From: Shimia gijangensis
GTDB lineage: Bacteria; Pseudomonadota; Alphaproteobacteria; Rhodobacterales; Rhodobacteraceae
Direction: 5' to 3'
Length of the DNA stretch: 64,000 nucleotides
Assembly (NCBI RefSeq): GCF_900142085.1
Contig: NZ_FQZQ01000006.1
Coordinates: 1 to 64,000, forward strand
Below, piece by piece: positions 25,956 to 34,817 of this stretch; the stretch's first letter is position 1, and the number at the start of each line of letters is the position of its first letter. The notes beneath the pieces are model-generated. The model searched no databases. It was given only the letters and a program-made list of their open reading frames with translations, and was not told the origin of the DNA. The translations under genes and the position numbers were made by a program.

Positions 25956-26303
25956 TCGCGCATAGATCAGCAGATCCTCGCCGGATTGCATCATAGTTGT
26001 ATAATCTGGATATCCCATCATCCGAGAGCGGCTGATGTAAGTGATCATGCCTTCCTCTAATGAGCCGGCAAATTGCTGTGTGCGTGGGTCTGAACCAATC
26101 AGTGCATCCATGCGACGCAGGCCGTCTTTGCCGACGACAACGCGTCGGGTCACCCCGTTTCCAAAGGTTTTGTCATCGGACACTTTTGGAACAACATGCC
26201 AGATATCTTCGTCGCTTGGCGCAAGACGCACATACGCTAAAAACGCCAATCCTGCAAAAGCTGCAATCCAAATCAAATACATAAAGGTATTCCTGTTCGC
26301 CAT
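25878..26303 (-). CDS. DUF1499 domain protein
   Basis: A 141-aa protein with one N-terminal membrane anchor (FMYLIWIAAFAGLAFLAYVR) and a DUF1499 domain: RRMDALIGSDPRTQQFAGSL, then MITYISRSRMMGYPDYTTM and LLIYARSRFGRKDFGVNAAR. The family has no known function. It probably faces the periplasm. ATG 26303 (MANRNT) is chosen over an upstream in-frame start. Confidence 0.8.
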   Translation of the reverse strand: MANRNTFMYLIWIAAFAGLAFLAYVRLAPSDEDIWHVVPKVSDDKTFGNGVTRRVVVGKDGLRRMDALIGSDPRTQQFAGSLEEGMITYISRSRMMGYPDYTTMMQSGEDLLIYARSRFGRKDFGVNAARVDRWIATLTAY

Positions 26304-26479
26304 CAATTTCACAAATCACCCTGGCATTCCAATATTCAGACCAAGTGGTATGCGGACCCAAGGTTGATGTGCAATCTTATCCCGTACTTGTGCCCTGAAC
26401 CTCGGTCGATTCAAAGGCCAAGCCCTAGCAATTTGGGGGTCCTGTCGTGTCAGAACCGTGGCATTTTGGTTAACCTGAA

Positions 26480-27445
26480 TTAACCTTTTCGTCGGGTTGC
26501 GCCCCAAATGCTCAGCAATTCCGTGGCCACATGAGCCCCGGCAATGGCGGTCGCTCCTGTGGTATCGAACGGTGGCGACACCTCGACCATATCACCGCCA
26601 ACCATGTTAACACCCGCCAGATCCCGCAGGATCATTGAGGCTTGCCCAGACGAAAGGCCGCCCCAAACCGGCGTCCCAGTGCCTGGCGCAAAGGCCGGGT
26701 CAAGGCAGTCAATGTCAAAGGTGACATAGGTCTGATGATCGCCAAGAATAGATTTGATTTTCTTCACGACGGCCGCTGGTCCGGTCTCGTGCACTTCACG
26801 GGCATCAATCGTCGGTACACCCAGATTGTCTTCGTTGGTGGTGCGAATGCCTACCTGCACCGAGCGAGTAGGATCAATCAGACCCATTTTCACAGCCTTA
26901 TAGAACATTGTGCCGTGATCGATCCGGTCCATGTCATCATCTGCCCAGGTGTCGGAATGTGCATCAAACTGCAAGAGCGACAACGGGCCGTATTTCTCGG
27001 CGTAGGCCTTGAGGATCGGAAATGAAATGTAGTGGTCGCCACCAATGGTCAGGCTGGCGGCACCTGCATTCAGGATACCGCGGATGTGATTGGTCAGAGC
27101 ATCTGGAAAGTCGCTGACTTTGGCATAGTCAAACGCCACATCACCGTAGTCCACGATGTTGAACTCTTCCAAAACGTTATAATCCCAGCCGTATGGCGCA
27201 TCAAAAGCCTGCAAGGCCGAAGCTTCGCGCACCGCGCGTGGCCCCAGTCGCGTACCAGTGCGATTGGTCACAGCCTGATCAAAGGGCACGCCAGTGACGG
27301 CGATATCCACACCCGTCAGGTCCTTGGTGTAACGGCGGCGCAGGAACGAGGTAGCCCCACCAAAAGTGTTTTCAAAGCTGCAACCACGGTTGTTTTTCCG
27401 CGTAAACGCCTCGTCTACCTGATTTTTGGCTTCTTCCAGTGACAT
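26480..27445 (-). CDS. speB: agmatinase-family ureohydrolase
   Basis: A 321-aa metallo-hydrolase of the arginase/agmatinase fold. The manganese ligands are seen in LTIGGDHYIS, QFDAHSDTW and TFDIDCLDPAFAPGTG. Agmatinases give putrescine and urea; close relatives act on guanidinobutyrate or other guanidino compounds, and substrate cannot be read from sequence. It stands alone; the M20 hydrolase upstream is 150 bp away on the same strand. Confidence 0.85.
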   Translation of the reverse strand: MSLEEAKNQVDEAFTRKNNRGCSFENTFGGATSFLRRRYTKDLTGVDIAVTGVPFDQAVTNRTGTRLGPRAVREASALQAFDAPYGWDYNVLEEFNIVDYGDVAFDYAKVSDFPDALTNHIRGILNAGAASLTIGGDHYISFPILKAYAEKYGPLSLLQFDAHSDTWADDDMDRIDHGTMFYKAVKMGLIDPTRSVQVGIRTTNEDNLGVPTIDAREVHETGPAAVVKKIKSILGDHQTYVTFDIDCLDPAFAPGTGTPVWGGLSSGQASMILRDLAGVNMVGGDMVEVSPPFDTTGATAIAGAHVATELLSIWGATRRKG

Positions 27446-27595
27446 GTCCGCCTGTCCTTTTATCGGTGGGTCAATAATTTGATCAAAAACCTATCTGAAC
27501 CATAAAAAAGGTCAAGCTTTCTGTGGTGTCACCCTCCGGTCAAATGATTTGAAGTCACCGGTAGGCGTATTTTGCAAAAAGTGAAGACAGGCAGT

Positions 27596-28768
27596 TTAAA
27601 GCGGTTGGGCTTTTTCAACCAGACGCGCAAAGAACGAAGCTCCAATCGGTGAAATCTCATCATTGAAATCGTAATTTGGGTTATGAACACCCGGTCCTTC
27701 GCCCTGCCCCAGAAAGAAATATGCGCCGGGTCGCGCATTCAGCATATAGGAAAAGTCTTCGGCGCCCATTTCCATACCTGTGTCGTCATCGACGGCGTCT
27801 TCGCCAGATATCTCTCGTGCAACGTCAGCAGCAAAGGCAACTTTTTCAGCGTTGTTAATGGTTGCGGGATACCCTTTTTCATAGCGCAATGTGGCCTCAA
27901 CATCGTATGCAGCCGCCTGCCCGGTGACAATTTTCTCCATTCGGCGAATGATCATATCCTGCACATCAGTATCAAAAGTGCGCACCGTACCATTTAGATA
28001 GGCGGTGTCAGGGATCACATTATCTGTCGACCCTGTGTGGATCTGGGTCAACGACACCACACATTCATTGCGCGTGTCATGGTTTCGGCTGACAATGGTT
28101 TGCAATGCCTGACCAATCCCCAAAGCGGCGACAACCGGATCTACCGTGTCTTGCGGGTAGGCACCGTGCCCACCGCGCCCCTGGATATCGATGTGAAACT
28201 CGTCTACCGCCGCCATGAGTGGCCCAGGTGTAGAGTAAAAATGCCCGGTCTCAATCTCGGGAATATTGTGCAGTGCATAGACCTGATTGATGTCAAAGCG
28301 CTCCATTATGCCTTCTTCGACCATCACACCAGCACCACCGCCACCTTCTTCGGCGGGTTGAAAGATCAGCGCAACCTTGCCAGAAAAATTCCGGGTTTCC
28401 GCAAGATACTTTGCCGCCCCCAACAGCATTGTGGTGTGACCATCGTGACCACATGCATGCATCGCGCCATCCACAGTTGAGGCATAGTCGAGCCCGGTGG
28501 TCTCGGGCATCGGCAATCCATCCATGTCAGCGCGCAGACCGATAGTGCCGCCCTGCCCGATATTTTCACCGCGACCATTGATGATGGCCACAAGCCCGGT
28601 GGTGGCAATCCCTTCGTGAATCTCATCCACGCCAAACTCTTTCAACCGGTCCACCACAAAAGCCGCGGTCTCATGACAGGCAAACTCCAGTTCGGGGTTG
28701 GCATGTAAGTGGCGACGCCATGTTTTCATTTCATCGGCAAAGGCGGCAATACGGTTTACGACGGGCAT
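27596..28768 (-). CDS. M20 family amidohydrolase
   Basis: A 390-aa dizinc amidohydrolase of the hippurate hydrolase/IAA-amino acid hydrolase group. Metal and catalytic motifs are RRHLHANPELEF, MHACGHDGHTTMLLGAAKYL and LIFQPAEEGGGGAGVM, with GAEDFSYML near the end. The dimerisation domain lies around residues 185-300. It removes acyl groups from N-acyl amino acids; the true substrate is unknown. ATG 28768 (MPVVNRIAAF) is chosen; an upstream extension is antisense to the mazG leader. Confidence 0.88.
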   Translation of the reverse strand: MPVVNRIAAFADEMKTWRRHLHANPELEFACHETAAFVVDRLKEFGVDEIHEGIATTGLVAIINGRGENIGQGGTIGLRADMDGLPMPETTGLDYASTVDGAMHACGHDGHTTMLLGAAKYLAETRNFSGKVALIFQPAEEGGGGAGVMVEEGIMERFDINQVYALHNIPEIETGHFYSTPGPLMAAVDEFHIDIQGRGGHGAYPQDTVDPVVAALGIGQALQTIVSRNHDTRNECVVSLTQIHTGSTDNVIPDTAYLNGTVRTFDTDVQDMIIRRMEKIVTGQAAAYDVEATLRYEKGYPATINNAEKVAFAADVAREISGEDAVDDDTGMEMGAEDFSYMLNARPGAYFFLGQGEGPGVHNPNYDFNDEISPIGASFFARLVEKAQPL

Positions 28769-28832
28769 GGGCTGGACTCCGGGTTCGCGTTCATCTGATA
28801 TGCAGTTCAACACCGTCAAAGAAAGAACTGCA

Positions 28833-29660
28833 ATGGCCGAAAACCCGCTGATCCTGAACCCGCATGGTGGCATGCCGCGTCTGTTGGAAATCATGCGGCG
28901 TCTGCGAGACCCGAAAACGGGCTGCCCATGGGACATCGAACAGGATTTTTCGACCATTGCACCCTATACGATTGAGGAAGCCTATGAGGTCGCGGATGCG
29001 ATCGAACGCGAGGCTTGGGACGAGTTAAAAGGCGAATTGGGCGATTTGCTGTTTCAGTCGGTGTTTCATGCGCAAATGGCCAGCGAGGCTGGACTTTTCA
29101 CCTTTGATGAGGTGGCCGACACCATGTCGGAAAAAATGCTGGCACGTCATCCGCATGTGTTTGGCGATGAGAACCGCGATAAATCTGCGGAACAGCAAAC
29201 CAAAGACTGGGAAACTGTGAAGGCGGCTGAACGTGCGGGTAAGGATCAAAAAGGCACATTGGATGGCGTTGCCTTGGGGTTGCCGGCGCTTTTGCGAGCG
29301 GTAAAGTTGCAAAAACGCGCCGCACGTGTGGGGTTTGATTGGCCTGATATCTCGCAAGTGGTCGATAAAATTGTCGAAGAAGCCGGTGAGCTGGCCGAAG
29401 CGCGCGATACGATGACGCAGGTGGAAATCGAAGAAGAATTTGGCGATATGTTGTTTGTGATTGCCAACCTTGCGCGTCATCTGAACATCGAACCAGAAGC
29501 AGCCCTGCGCGCCACCAACGCCAAATTTGTAAGGCGGTTTGAAGGCGTTGAAGCAAAGTTGGCGGAATTGGGCAAAAAACCCGAGCACTCAGATTTGGAA
29601 GAAATGGATGCGCTTTGGGATGCTGTCAAAGCCGATGAAAAGGCGGTGAATAATACCTGA
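28833..29660 (+). CDS. mazG: nucleoside triphosphate pyrophosphohydrolase
   Basis: A 275-aa tandem MazG protein that hydrolyses nucleoside triphosphates to monophosphates, cleaning the pool or lowering ppGpp. Each half has the helix with EExxE and ExxD: TIEEAYEVADAIE...ELGDLLFQSVFH and VEEAGELAEARD...EEFGDMLFVIANL. CPWDIEQDFSTIAPY is the conserved entry. ATG 28833 (MAENPLILNP) is preferred; ATG 28800 is possible. The stop codon lies in the palindrome upstream of the next gene. Confidence 0.93.
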   Translation: MAENPLILNPHGGMPRLLEIMRRLRDPKTGCPWDIEQDFSTIAPYTIEEAYEVADAIEREAWDELKGELGDLLFQSVFHAQMASEAGLFTFDEVADTMSEKMLARHPHVFGDENRDKSAEQQTKDWETVKAAERAGKDQKGTLDGVALGLPALLRAVKLQKRAARVGFDWPDISQVVDKIVEEAGELAEARDTMTQVEIEEEFGDMLFVIANLARHLNIEPEAALRATNAKFVRRFEGVEAKLAELGKKPEHSDLEEMDALWDAVKADEKAVNNT

Positions 29661-29703
29661 ATATTTTATTCAGGTATTGACCCAAGTAAATCGCTCAGGT
29701 ATT
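29652..29703 (+). promoter_or_regulatory. 12-bp palindrome plus third half-site before the iron-binding-protein gene
   Basis: AATACCTGAATA (29652-29663) and TATTCAGGTATT (29667-29678) are perfect inverted arms around TTT. TCAGGTATT recurs at 29695-29703. The right arm is followed by TTGACC, a possible -35 box. The palindrome may be an operator for the gene at 29745 or a weak terminator for mazG; the extra half-site favours an operator. Confidence 0.45.
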
Positions 29704-29744
29704 TCGCTGATCAACCAAAACAGCGAACCTGAAAGCACCCTCCA

Positions 29745-30758
29745 ATGTTGGCTAATCTGAAATCCGCCCTCTTCACAATGACAGCCCTGTCCGTGGCTGC
29801 CCCCGTTCTGGCCGAAGAGGTTAATATCTATTCCTACCGTCAGCCTGAGTTGATCAAGCCTCTGACAGACGCCTTTACCGCCCAAACCGGGATCAAGGTG
29901 AATGTGGCCTATCTGAAGAAAGGCATGATCGAACGCATGCAGGCCGAAGGCAAACGCTCGCCCGCTGATCTGGTGTTTACAGTGGATATCTCCCGCCTGT
30001 CAGCTGTCGTGAGCCAAGGCCTCACCCAACCTACATCCAGCGATATCCTGAATGCCAACGTGCCTGCTGAATATCGTGATCCGGACGGTCACTGGTTCGG
30101 GTTGACCACGCGGGCGCGCATTATTTATGCGTCCAAGGATCGTGTCGCTGATGGTGAAATCACCACTTACGAAGGTTTTGCTGATCCAAAATGGAAGGGA
30201 CGTATCTGTACGCGTTCCGGCACCCACGCCTATAACATTGCGCTGACTTCAGCGGTGATTGAGCATCACGGTGAAGAAGGTGCCAAAGCATGGCTCGAAG
30301 GCATCAAAGCCAACCTTGCCCGCAAACCGCAAGGCAACGATCGTGCGCAGGTCAAGGCGATTTGGGCAGGCGAATGCGACGTGGCCATCGGCAACACCTA
30401 CTACATGGGTAAAATGCTGGCCGATGACGAGCAAAAAGAATGGGCCGACAGCGTCGACGTGGTTTTCCCAACCTTTGAAAACGCTGGAACACACGTGAAT
30501 GTGTCGGGCGTGGCCATGGCGAAACATGCACCTAACCCAGAAGCAGCATTGAAAATGATGGAGTTCCTGACATCACCAGGCGCTCAGGAAGTCTATGCCA
30601 AGGCCAATTTTGAATACCCGATTGCACCCGGCACCGAAGCTGACCCCTTGGTTCAAAGCTGGGGCACTTTCACCGCAGATGACGTCAACCTGATGACATT
30701 GGCGGGCAACCGCCCAGCCGCCCTACGTATTACCGAGGAAGTGGATTTTGACGGTTAA
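29745..30758 (+). CDS. iron(III)-type ABC transporter substrate-binding protein
   Basis: A 337-aa periplasmic binding protein of the FutA/FbpA/AfuA kind, with a signal peptide (FTMTALSVAAPVLAEE). Tyrosine-rich ligand regions are seen: NIYSYRQPELIKPL, SGTHAYNIALTSA and the double tyrosine in IGNTYYMGKM, matching the tyrosines that hold ferric iron in the family. No permease or ATPase gene is adjacent, so it must work with components encoded elsewhere. A palindromic site upstream and a terminator downstream make it a single-gene unit. Confidence 0.88.
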   Translation: MLANLKSALFTMTALSVAAPVLAEEVNIYSYRQPELIKPLTDAFTAQTGIKVNVAYLKKGMIERMQAEGKRSPADLVFTVDISRLSAVVSQGLTQPTSSDILNANVPAEYRDPDGHWFGLTTRARIIYASKDRVADGEITTYEGFADPKWKGRICTRSGTHAYNIALTSAVIEHHGEEGAKAWLEGIKANLARKPQGNDRAQVKAIWAGECDVAIGNTYYMGKMLADDEQKEWADSVDVVFPTFENAGTHVNVSGVAMAKHAPNPEAALKMMEFLTSPGAQEVYAKANFEYPIAPGTEADPLVQSWGTFTADDVNLMTLAGNRPAALRITEEVDFDG

Positions 30759-30779
30759 CGCCGCCAACAATCACGACTT

Positions 30780-30809
30780 AAAAGGAACGCTTTCGGGCGT
30801 TCCTTTTTT
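30780..30809 (+). terminator. rho-independent terminator
   Basis: AAAGGAACGC and GCGTTCCTTT form a stem with a short loop (TTTCGG) followed by a T-run. It ends the binding-protein gene and, read leftward, can also serve the convergent LysR gene. Confidence 0.85.
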
Positions 30810-30817
30810 GTGGCGAA

Positions 30818-31654
30818 TTAGGAACCCGGCAGCCGAGTAATCTCATGCAGACCCGGTAAAATCTGGCTCACCAAATCTCGGGACGGGCCCAATGGGTTGT
30901 GGGCTGCATATCGCGGAATGTCGAACCGCGCGGCACCAGCTACGCAGTGCAATCCGCCACTCAACCGCTCTGGCAAAAATGCAATACCCCCGCGCTTTTT
31001 CATGTAATGCAGCGCCATAAGCGCATTACCCAACAACAGATGCCCAGACCGGTCAGCAAGTTGTTCGCGCACAGCTGCGTCGTATTCCGGGCCAAGTTGA
31101 AGGTTCAGGAACAGTGGCAAATCCTCATCACTTAAGGAACAAGGCGACGTGGCCACCAGAACCATGGGCTCTGGCCTGAGGGGCTCAACCGCAAGCTTTT
31201 GACCAGCTGGCCGTTCAGCCGTTATCACCAGATCAACCACCCCATCGTGCAACATATCCAAAGCATTGCTTTCATGATCGAAATTCAACGACAGAGGCAA
31301 TTTTCCCAATGATTCCTCTGCCCAAATTGTCAGATCAACCAACATCGAATCCCAGATCGACAACTGACAACCCAGCCGCAATGCAATTCGGTTGCTGTGC
31401 TGCCGCCCCAGACCTGCCCGCAATTGTTGCCATTGCGCCAACATCTGTTCTGCCTGTGGGCGAAGCTGCTGCCCCGCTTCGGACAGGCGCGTCCCTCCGG
31501 GCCCCCGCTCGAACAATGTGGCTTCCAAAGAGCGTTCCAATGTGCGCACACGTGAACTTATGGCCGCTTGAGTGACATTCAGCCGATCCGCAGCGCGGTG
31601 AAAGCTATGTGTCTCGGCCACGGCCAAAAAGGTTTGCAGCAGTTTCTCATCCAT
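30818..31654 (-). CDS. LysR-family transcriptional regulator
   Basis: A 278-aa regulator, slightly short for the family. The N-terminal helix-turn-helix is LLQTFLAVAETHSFHRAADR with NVTQAAISSRVRTLE; the effector-binding domain occupies about residues 90-270. It is divergent from the HD-protein gene, 98 bp apart, and is therefore the likely regulator of that gene and of itself. Confidence 0.9.
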   Translation of the reverse strand: MDEKLLQTFLAVAETHSFHRAADRLNVTQAAISSRVRTLERSLEATLFERGPGGTRLSEAGQQLRPQAEQMLAQWQQLRAGLGRQHSNRIALRLGCQLSIWDSMLVDLTIWAEESLGKLPLSLNFDHESNALDMLHDGVVDLVITAERPAGQKLAVEPLRPEPMVLVATSPCSLSDEDLPLFLNLQLGPEYDAAVREQLADRSGHLLLGNALMALHYMKKRGGIAFLPERLSGGLHCVAGAARFDIPRYAAHNPLGPSRDLVSQILPGLHEITRLPGS

Positions 31655-31680
31655 AGTGAGAACAAAACTCTATTGGATTG

Positions 31681-31700
31681 ATAAAAACAATACGTTTTAT
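31681..31700. promoter_or_regulatory. possible LysR binding site
   Basis: ATAAAA (31681-31686) and TTTTAT (31695-31700) are inverted in the region between the divergent LysR and HD-protein genes. An AT-rich interrupted dyad here is what LysR regulators often bind; no experiment supports it. Confidence 0.3.
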
Positions 31701-31752
31701 CTATCGCAAAACCTTTGCTAGCGATGTCTTATCAGGACAGGAGACCCAAATC

Positions 31753-32343
31753 ATGCTCGACAAATCGCAAAAACCCACCTGGATCAGATTTGACCAAACC
31801 ACCGAGGCCGACTGGCAGGCGGTGATGGCCTATGAAGAACAGTTCAACGCCGACCTCGTGGATCGCATCATCGCCATGCTGAAATCATTGGACGAGGATT
31901 GGACCCCCTACCCGATCAACCGTTATCAGCATTGCCTGCAAGCCGCCACTCGCGCACATGAGGACGGAGCCGACGAAGAGATCGTCGTAGCGGCGCTGAT
32001 CCACGATATCGGAGACATCCTGTCGCCTTACAACCACGGCGAACTGGCGGGCGCCATGGTGCGTCCCTACATGAGCGAAAAGGCGCGCTGGATTGTCGAA
32101 CATCACTGCGTATTTCAGGGGTATTATTATAACCACTTGCTGGGCGGTGATCGCAACGCGCGCGACAAATACAAAGACAGCCCCTATTACGACGACGCGG
32201 TCTATTTCTGTCACAACTACGACCAGAACGCGTTTGACCCGGATTACCCAACCAAGCCGCTAGAGTTCTTTGAGCCCATGCTGCGCCGGGTGTTTTCAAA
32301 GTCCGGTGGTCATATGGAGCTGAATGAAACCGCTGCCGAATAG
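31753..32343 (+). CDS. HD-domain protein, possible mixed-valent di-iron oxygenase
   Basis: A 196-aa protein with an HD domain. Candidate metal ligands are H60 (RYQHCLQAA), H84-D85 (ALIHDIGDIL), H95 (PYNHGELAG), H117 or H118 (VEHHCVF) and D157 or D162 (CHNYDQNAFD). Five to six ligands with an extra histidine pair suit a dinuclear site as in PhnZ, TmpB and myo-inositol oxygenase, rather than only a phosphohydrolase. The tyrosine-rich stretch FQGYYYNH is unusual. ATG 31753 has AGGAGA upstream. LysR-controlled catabolic oxygenation of a small substrate is an inference; a phosphohydrolase role remains possible. Confidence 0.7.
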   Translation: MLDKSQKPTWIRFDQTTEADWQAVMAYEEQFNADLVDRIIAMLKSLDEDWTPYPINRYQHCLQAATRAHEDGADEEIVVAALIHDIGDILSPYNHGELAGAMVRPYMSEKARWIVEHHCVFQGYYYNHLLGGDRNARDKYKDSPYYDDAVYFCHNYDQNAFDPDYPTKPLEFFEPMLRRVFSKSGGHMELNETAAE

Positions 32344-32345
32344 CC

Positions 32346-32660
32346 TCAGGCGTAACGGCGATAAGCTTCCAACTCCATCGACAGTCGCATTTGTAAGTCC
32401 GAGAGCAACCGCATCTCGGCCTTACGCTCTTCCGGGTCGGAAACACCCTTAAGACGGGCCTGGGCCACGATAATCTGCTGCTTTAGCGCAACGGCCGGTG
32501 GCTTGATTTTGGCCTCTGTCATAAGGCGCGTCACAACCGCATCTTTCGGCACGTTCACATTGGCCAACGGTTTGCCCATACCGGGAAGATCGGAAAAGTC
32601 ACCGTTCTTTTCGGCACGGCTGAGAAACATGTCGATTATGGAGTTGAATGGATGTGTCAT
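32346..32660 (-). CDS. DUF1992 (DnaJ-homologue subfamily C member 28-like) protein
   Basis: A 104-aa protein with the DUF1992 core: MTHPFNSIIDMFLSRAEKNG, then DFSDLPGMGKPLANVNVP. Despite the name used in databases there is no J domain. The function is unknown. ATG 32660 has GGACCCCTG upstream; a longer frame is not supported. The stop lies two bases from the convergent HD-protein stop. Confidence 0.8.
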   Translation of the reverse strand: MTHPFNSIIDMFLSRAEKNGDFSDLPGMGKPLANVNVPKDAVVTRLMTEAKIKPPAVALKQQIIVAQARLKGVSDPEERKAEMRLLSDLQMRLSMELEAYRRYA

Positions 32661-33071
32661 CAGGGGTCCTTTCTGCTCGGGCCTCTCTCCTTCTGCCTCA
32701 GATAGGTATCGGTTTGGTTTGCACAATGGACGCGCCAGTAAACCCCGCGTGATGCGTGGATTTCCGCCGAGACGTAAAAATGGTGGAGATAGAGAGTTCG
32801 TTCCGCAGACTAGCGTCAATGTCGGCTAAGAGGCCCACAGGAGAAGTGCCAAGTTTTTACTGCGCGCGCCCGTAGGATGAAAATCGCCGTAGATTCGAGA
32901 TTATCCCCGCTTCCTTGAGGCGATCAGACCAGTCGTTCATGCGCCCAGAAAAGAGAATTAACACCAGAGCTTACAAGTCTTGGGATTTATCCAGTTTCAG
33001 CTGTTCTTTGCCTTACGTCGGTTTGTCCGGACCTAGTTACCAGTGAGGTTTGCTCCATTGAGAGACAAAAC
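32661..33071. other. gene-free stretch
   Basis: No gene, tRNA or clear hairpin is seen in these 411 bases. It separates the DUF1992 gene, transcribed leftward, from the end of the RidA operon. Promoter elements for the DUF1992 gene should lie near 32680-32760 but none is clear enough to name. Confidence 0.5.
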
Positions 33072-33413
33072 TCAGTCGCAGGCGGCGGTCACAATCACCT
33101 CGACCAGCAGGCTCGGGCGCGCCAGCTTGGCTTCTCCGCATGCGCGGGCTGGGGCGTGGCCTGCGGGTACCCATGCGTCCCAGACAGCATTCATTTCGGC
33201 GAAGTCCGCCATGTCTGACACCCAAACGATGGCTTGCAAAATGCGCGTCCGTGATGAACCTGCCTTTTCCAGCAAAGCATCCACACGAGACAAACAGTCC
33301 TTGGTTTGTTCGGCCACAGTGTCGCCTGATCCCACCTGCCCGCAAAGATACGCAACGCCGTTGTGTTTGACGATTTTGCTCATGCGTTGGCCGGTTTCCA
33401 TTCTTTCAATCAT
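33072..33413 (-). CDS. RidA family imine/enamine deaminase
   Basis: A 113-aa protein of the RidA/YjgF trimer fold. It shows [20 protein letters not shown], the [20 protein letters not shown] helix-strand and [15 protein letters not shown] with the arginine that binds carboxylates. RidA proteins hydrolyse reactive imines to keto acids and ammonia. It is the last gene of the TRAP/dehydrogenase operon, starting 9 bases after the stop of the FAD subunit, which is a strong hint that the dehydrogenase makes an imine. Confidence 0.88.
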   Translation of the reverse strand: MIERMETGQRMSKIVKHNGVAYLCGQVGSGDTVAEQTKDCLSRVDALLEKAGSSRTRILQAIVWVSDMADFAEMNAVWDAWVPAGHAPARACGEAKLARPSLLVEVIVTAACD

Positions 33414-33422
33414 ATCAGGTTC

Positions 33423-34817
33423 CTATTCTGTTGCGTCCAGCGTGCTGTCATTCATGGCAGCAAGTTCGCCCAATGTGACGGGCTTGAGAGGTGGGCGGAT
33501 GCGGTAGTACCCGGTCTCATCCGGGGTCTGGTCATTGGCTTGCGCGAGCAAAGCCGTGACGCTTAGCCCGCAATACCGCCCCTGACAAGGACCCATGCCA
33601 GCCCGACCAAAGGCTTTGGTCTGGTTCGGCCCGATGCACCCCAGCTTTGCAAAGCGGCGAATATCGCCAGCGGTGACTTCTTCGCAGCGACAGATCACAG
33701 TTTTATCTTCCGGCAGCAGCGCCTCGGTGCAGGGTGGATAAGCTGCATCAAGAAACGGTCGGGCGGCTTTTTCATAGGCCAGTTGGCGGTGCAGCATGGT
33801 GGCGCTTTGGTCGCGATCCGCTTGAGGCAAATGGCCTGTCTGACAAGCAATCTGAAGCGCGGCCAACCTGCCGGCAAATTCCGCCGCTTTTGCTCCGCCG
33901 ATTCCGGCGCCATCACCCGCGATAAAAACCCCTTCAATGCCACTTTGAAACCAATCATCCGTCTGCGGAATGAAACAGTTTTGGGTGGTTTCCCATGTGT
34001 GCTTCACACCCATTGATCGGGCCGCTTGAGTATTGGGGACGACCCCATGATGCAGCATGACCGTATCGCAGGGTATGCGATGGGTGCAGCCCTTGCTGGT
34101 GAAGCATACCGCTCTTGCCTTATCAGTGCCCTCAATCGAGATTCCGGTTGCACCGGTATAGCGTGGGACGCGGGCACGGGTGATTTCCGCCAGCATACGC
34201 GCGCCCTTGACCAGATAGCGCCAGCCTCGCAGGGCGCCGCCCAAATGGCGTGCCGCATGAATCATGTTGCCACGGGTTTGGGTCTCGATCATTGCTGTCG
34301 GGGGCGTGCCCGCCCGCACCATCTGCGCTGCAATTAGGTAAAGAAGAGGGCCGGAGCCAACCAGAATTGCATGGCGCGCGACGACACCCGATTGTTTCAA
34401 AAGGATTTGCCCCGCGCCTGCGGTCATCACTCCCGGCAAAGTCCAACCAGGAAGTGGCATTGGGCGTTCCAACGCTCCGGTTGCCAACAAAATACGATCT
34501 GCATCGATCTGAGCACCACTCCCATCGCGGGTAAAGGAAATCCGAAATCCTTCTTCGATGGCCCAGACAACCGCACCGCATATATGGTCAATTGCATCCT
34601 GCAGCAGTCCGGCTGTCAAACTGGTGCCGTGGGTATACTCTGGACCCAGAATATCCCCTCGCAGGGGTGCCACCCGGTCGACATCCCGGTAAATCTGCCC
34701 GCCTGCACGGGGTTGTTCGTCCAGAATGCTAACACTCAGTCCCCGACCTGCAGCCTCGGACGCGGCAGCCATACCCGCAGGTCCCGCACCGATAATAACC
34801 AGATCACGACGCATCAT
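33423..34817 (-). CDS. FAD/NAD-linked dehydrogenase subunit (HcnB/OoxA-like)
   Basis: A 464-aa flavoprotein. Two dinucleotide-binding folds (VIIGAGPAGMAAASEAAGRG at the N terminus; AILVGSGPLLYLIAAQM in the middle) and a C-terminal cysteine cluster of the BFD type (CRCEEV ... GMGPCQGRYCG) match the alpha subunits of hydrogen cyanide synthase, opine oxidases and D-hydroxyproline dehydrogenase. It should accept electrons from the partner oxidase through the iron-sulfur subunit. The start ATG 34817 has GGGAGG upstream and overlaps the iron-sulfur gene by 14 bases. Confidence 0.87.
   Translation of the reverse strand: MMRRDLVIIGAGPAGMAAASEAAGRGLSVSILDEQPRAGGQIYRDVDRVAPLRGDILGPEYTHGTSLTAGLLQDAIDHICGAVVWAIEEGFRISFTRDGSGAQIDADRILLATGALERPMPLPGWTLPGVMTAGAGQILLKQSGVVARHAILVGSGPLLYLIAAQMVRAGTPPTAMIETQTRGNMIHAARHLGGALRGWRYLVKGARMLAEITRARVPRYTGATGISIEGTDKARAVCFTSKGCTHRIPCDTVMLHHGVVPNTQAARSMGVKHTWETTQNCFIPQTDDWFQSGIEGVFIAGDGAGIGGAKAAEFAGRLAALQIACQTGHLPQADRDQSATMLHRQLAYEKAARPFLDAAYPPCTEALLPEDKTVICRCEEVTAGDIRRFAKLGCIGPNQTKAFGRAGMGPCQGRYCGLSVTALLAQANDQTPDETGYYRIRPPLKPVTLGELAAMNDSTLDATE

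Noticed and set aside
27446-27595. Terminator or small RNA between the agmatinase and M20 genes
   Set aside because: No stable stem with a T-run could be found in these 150 bases.
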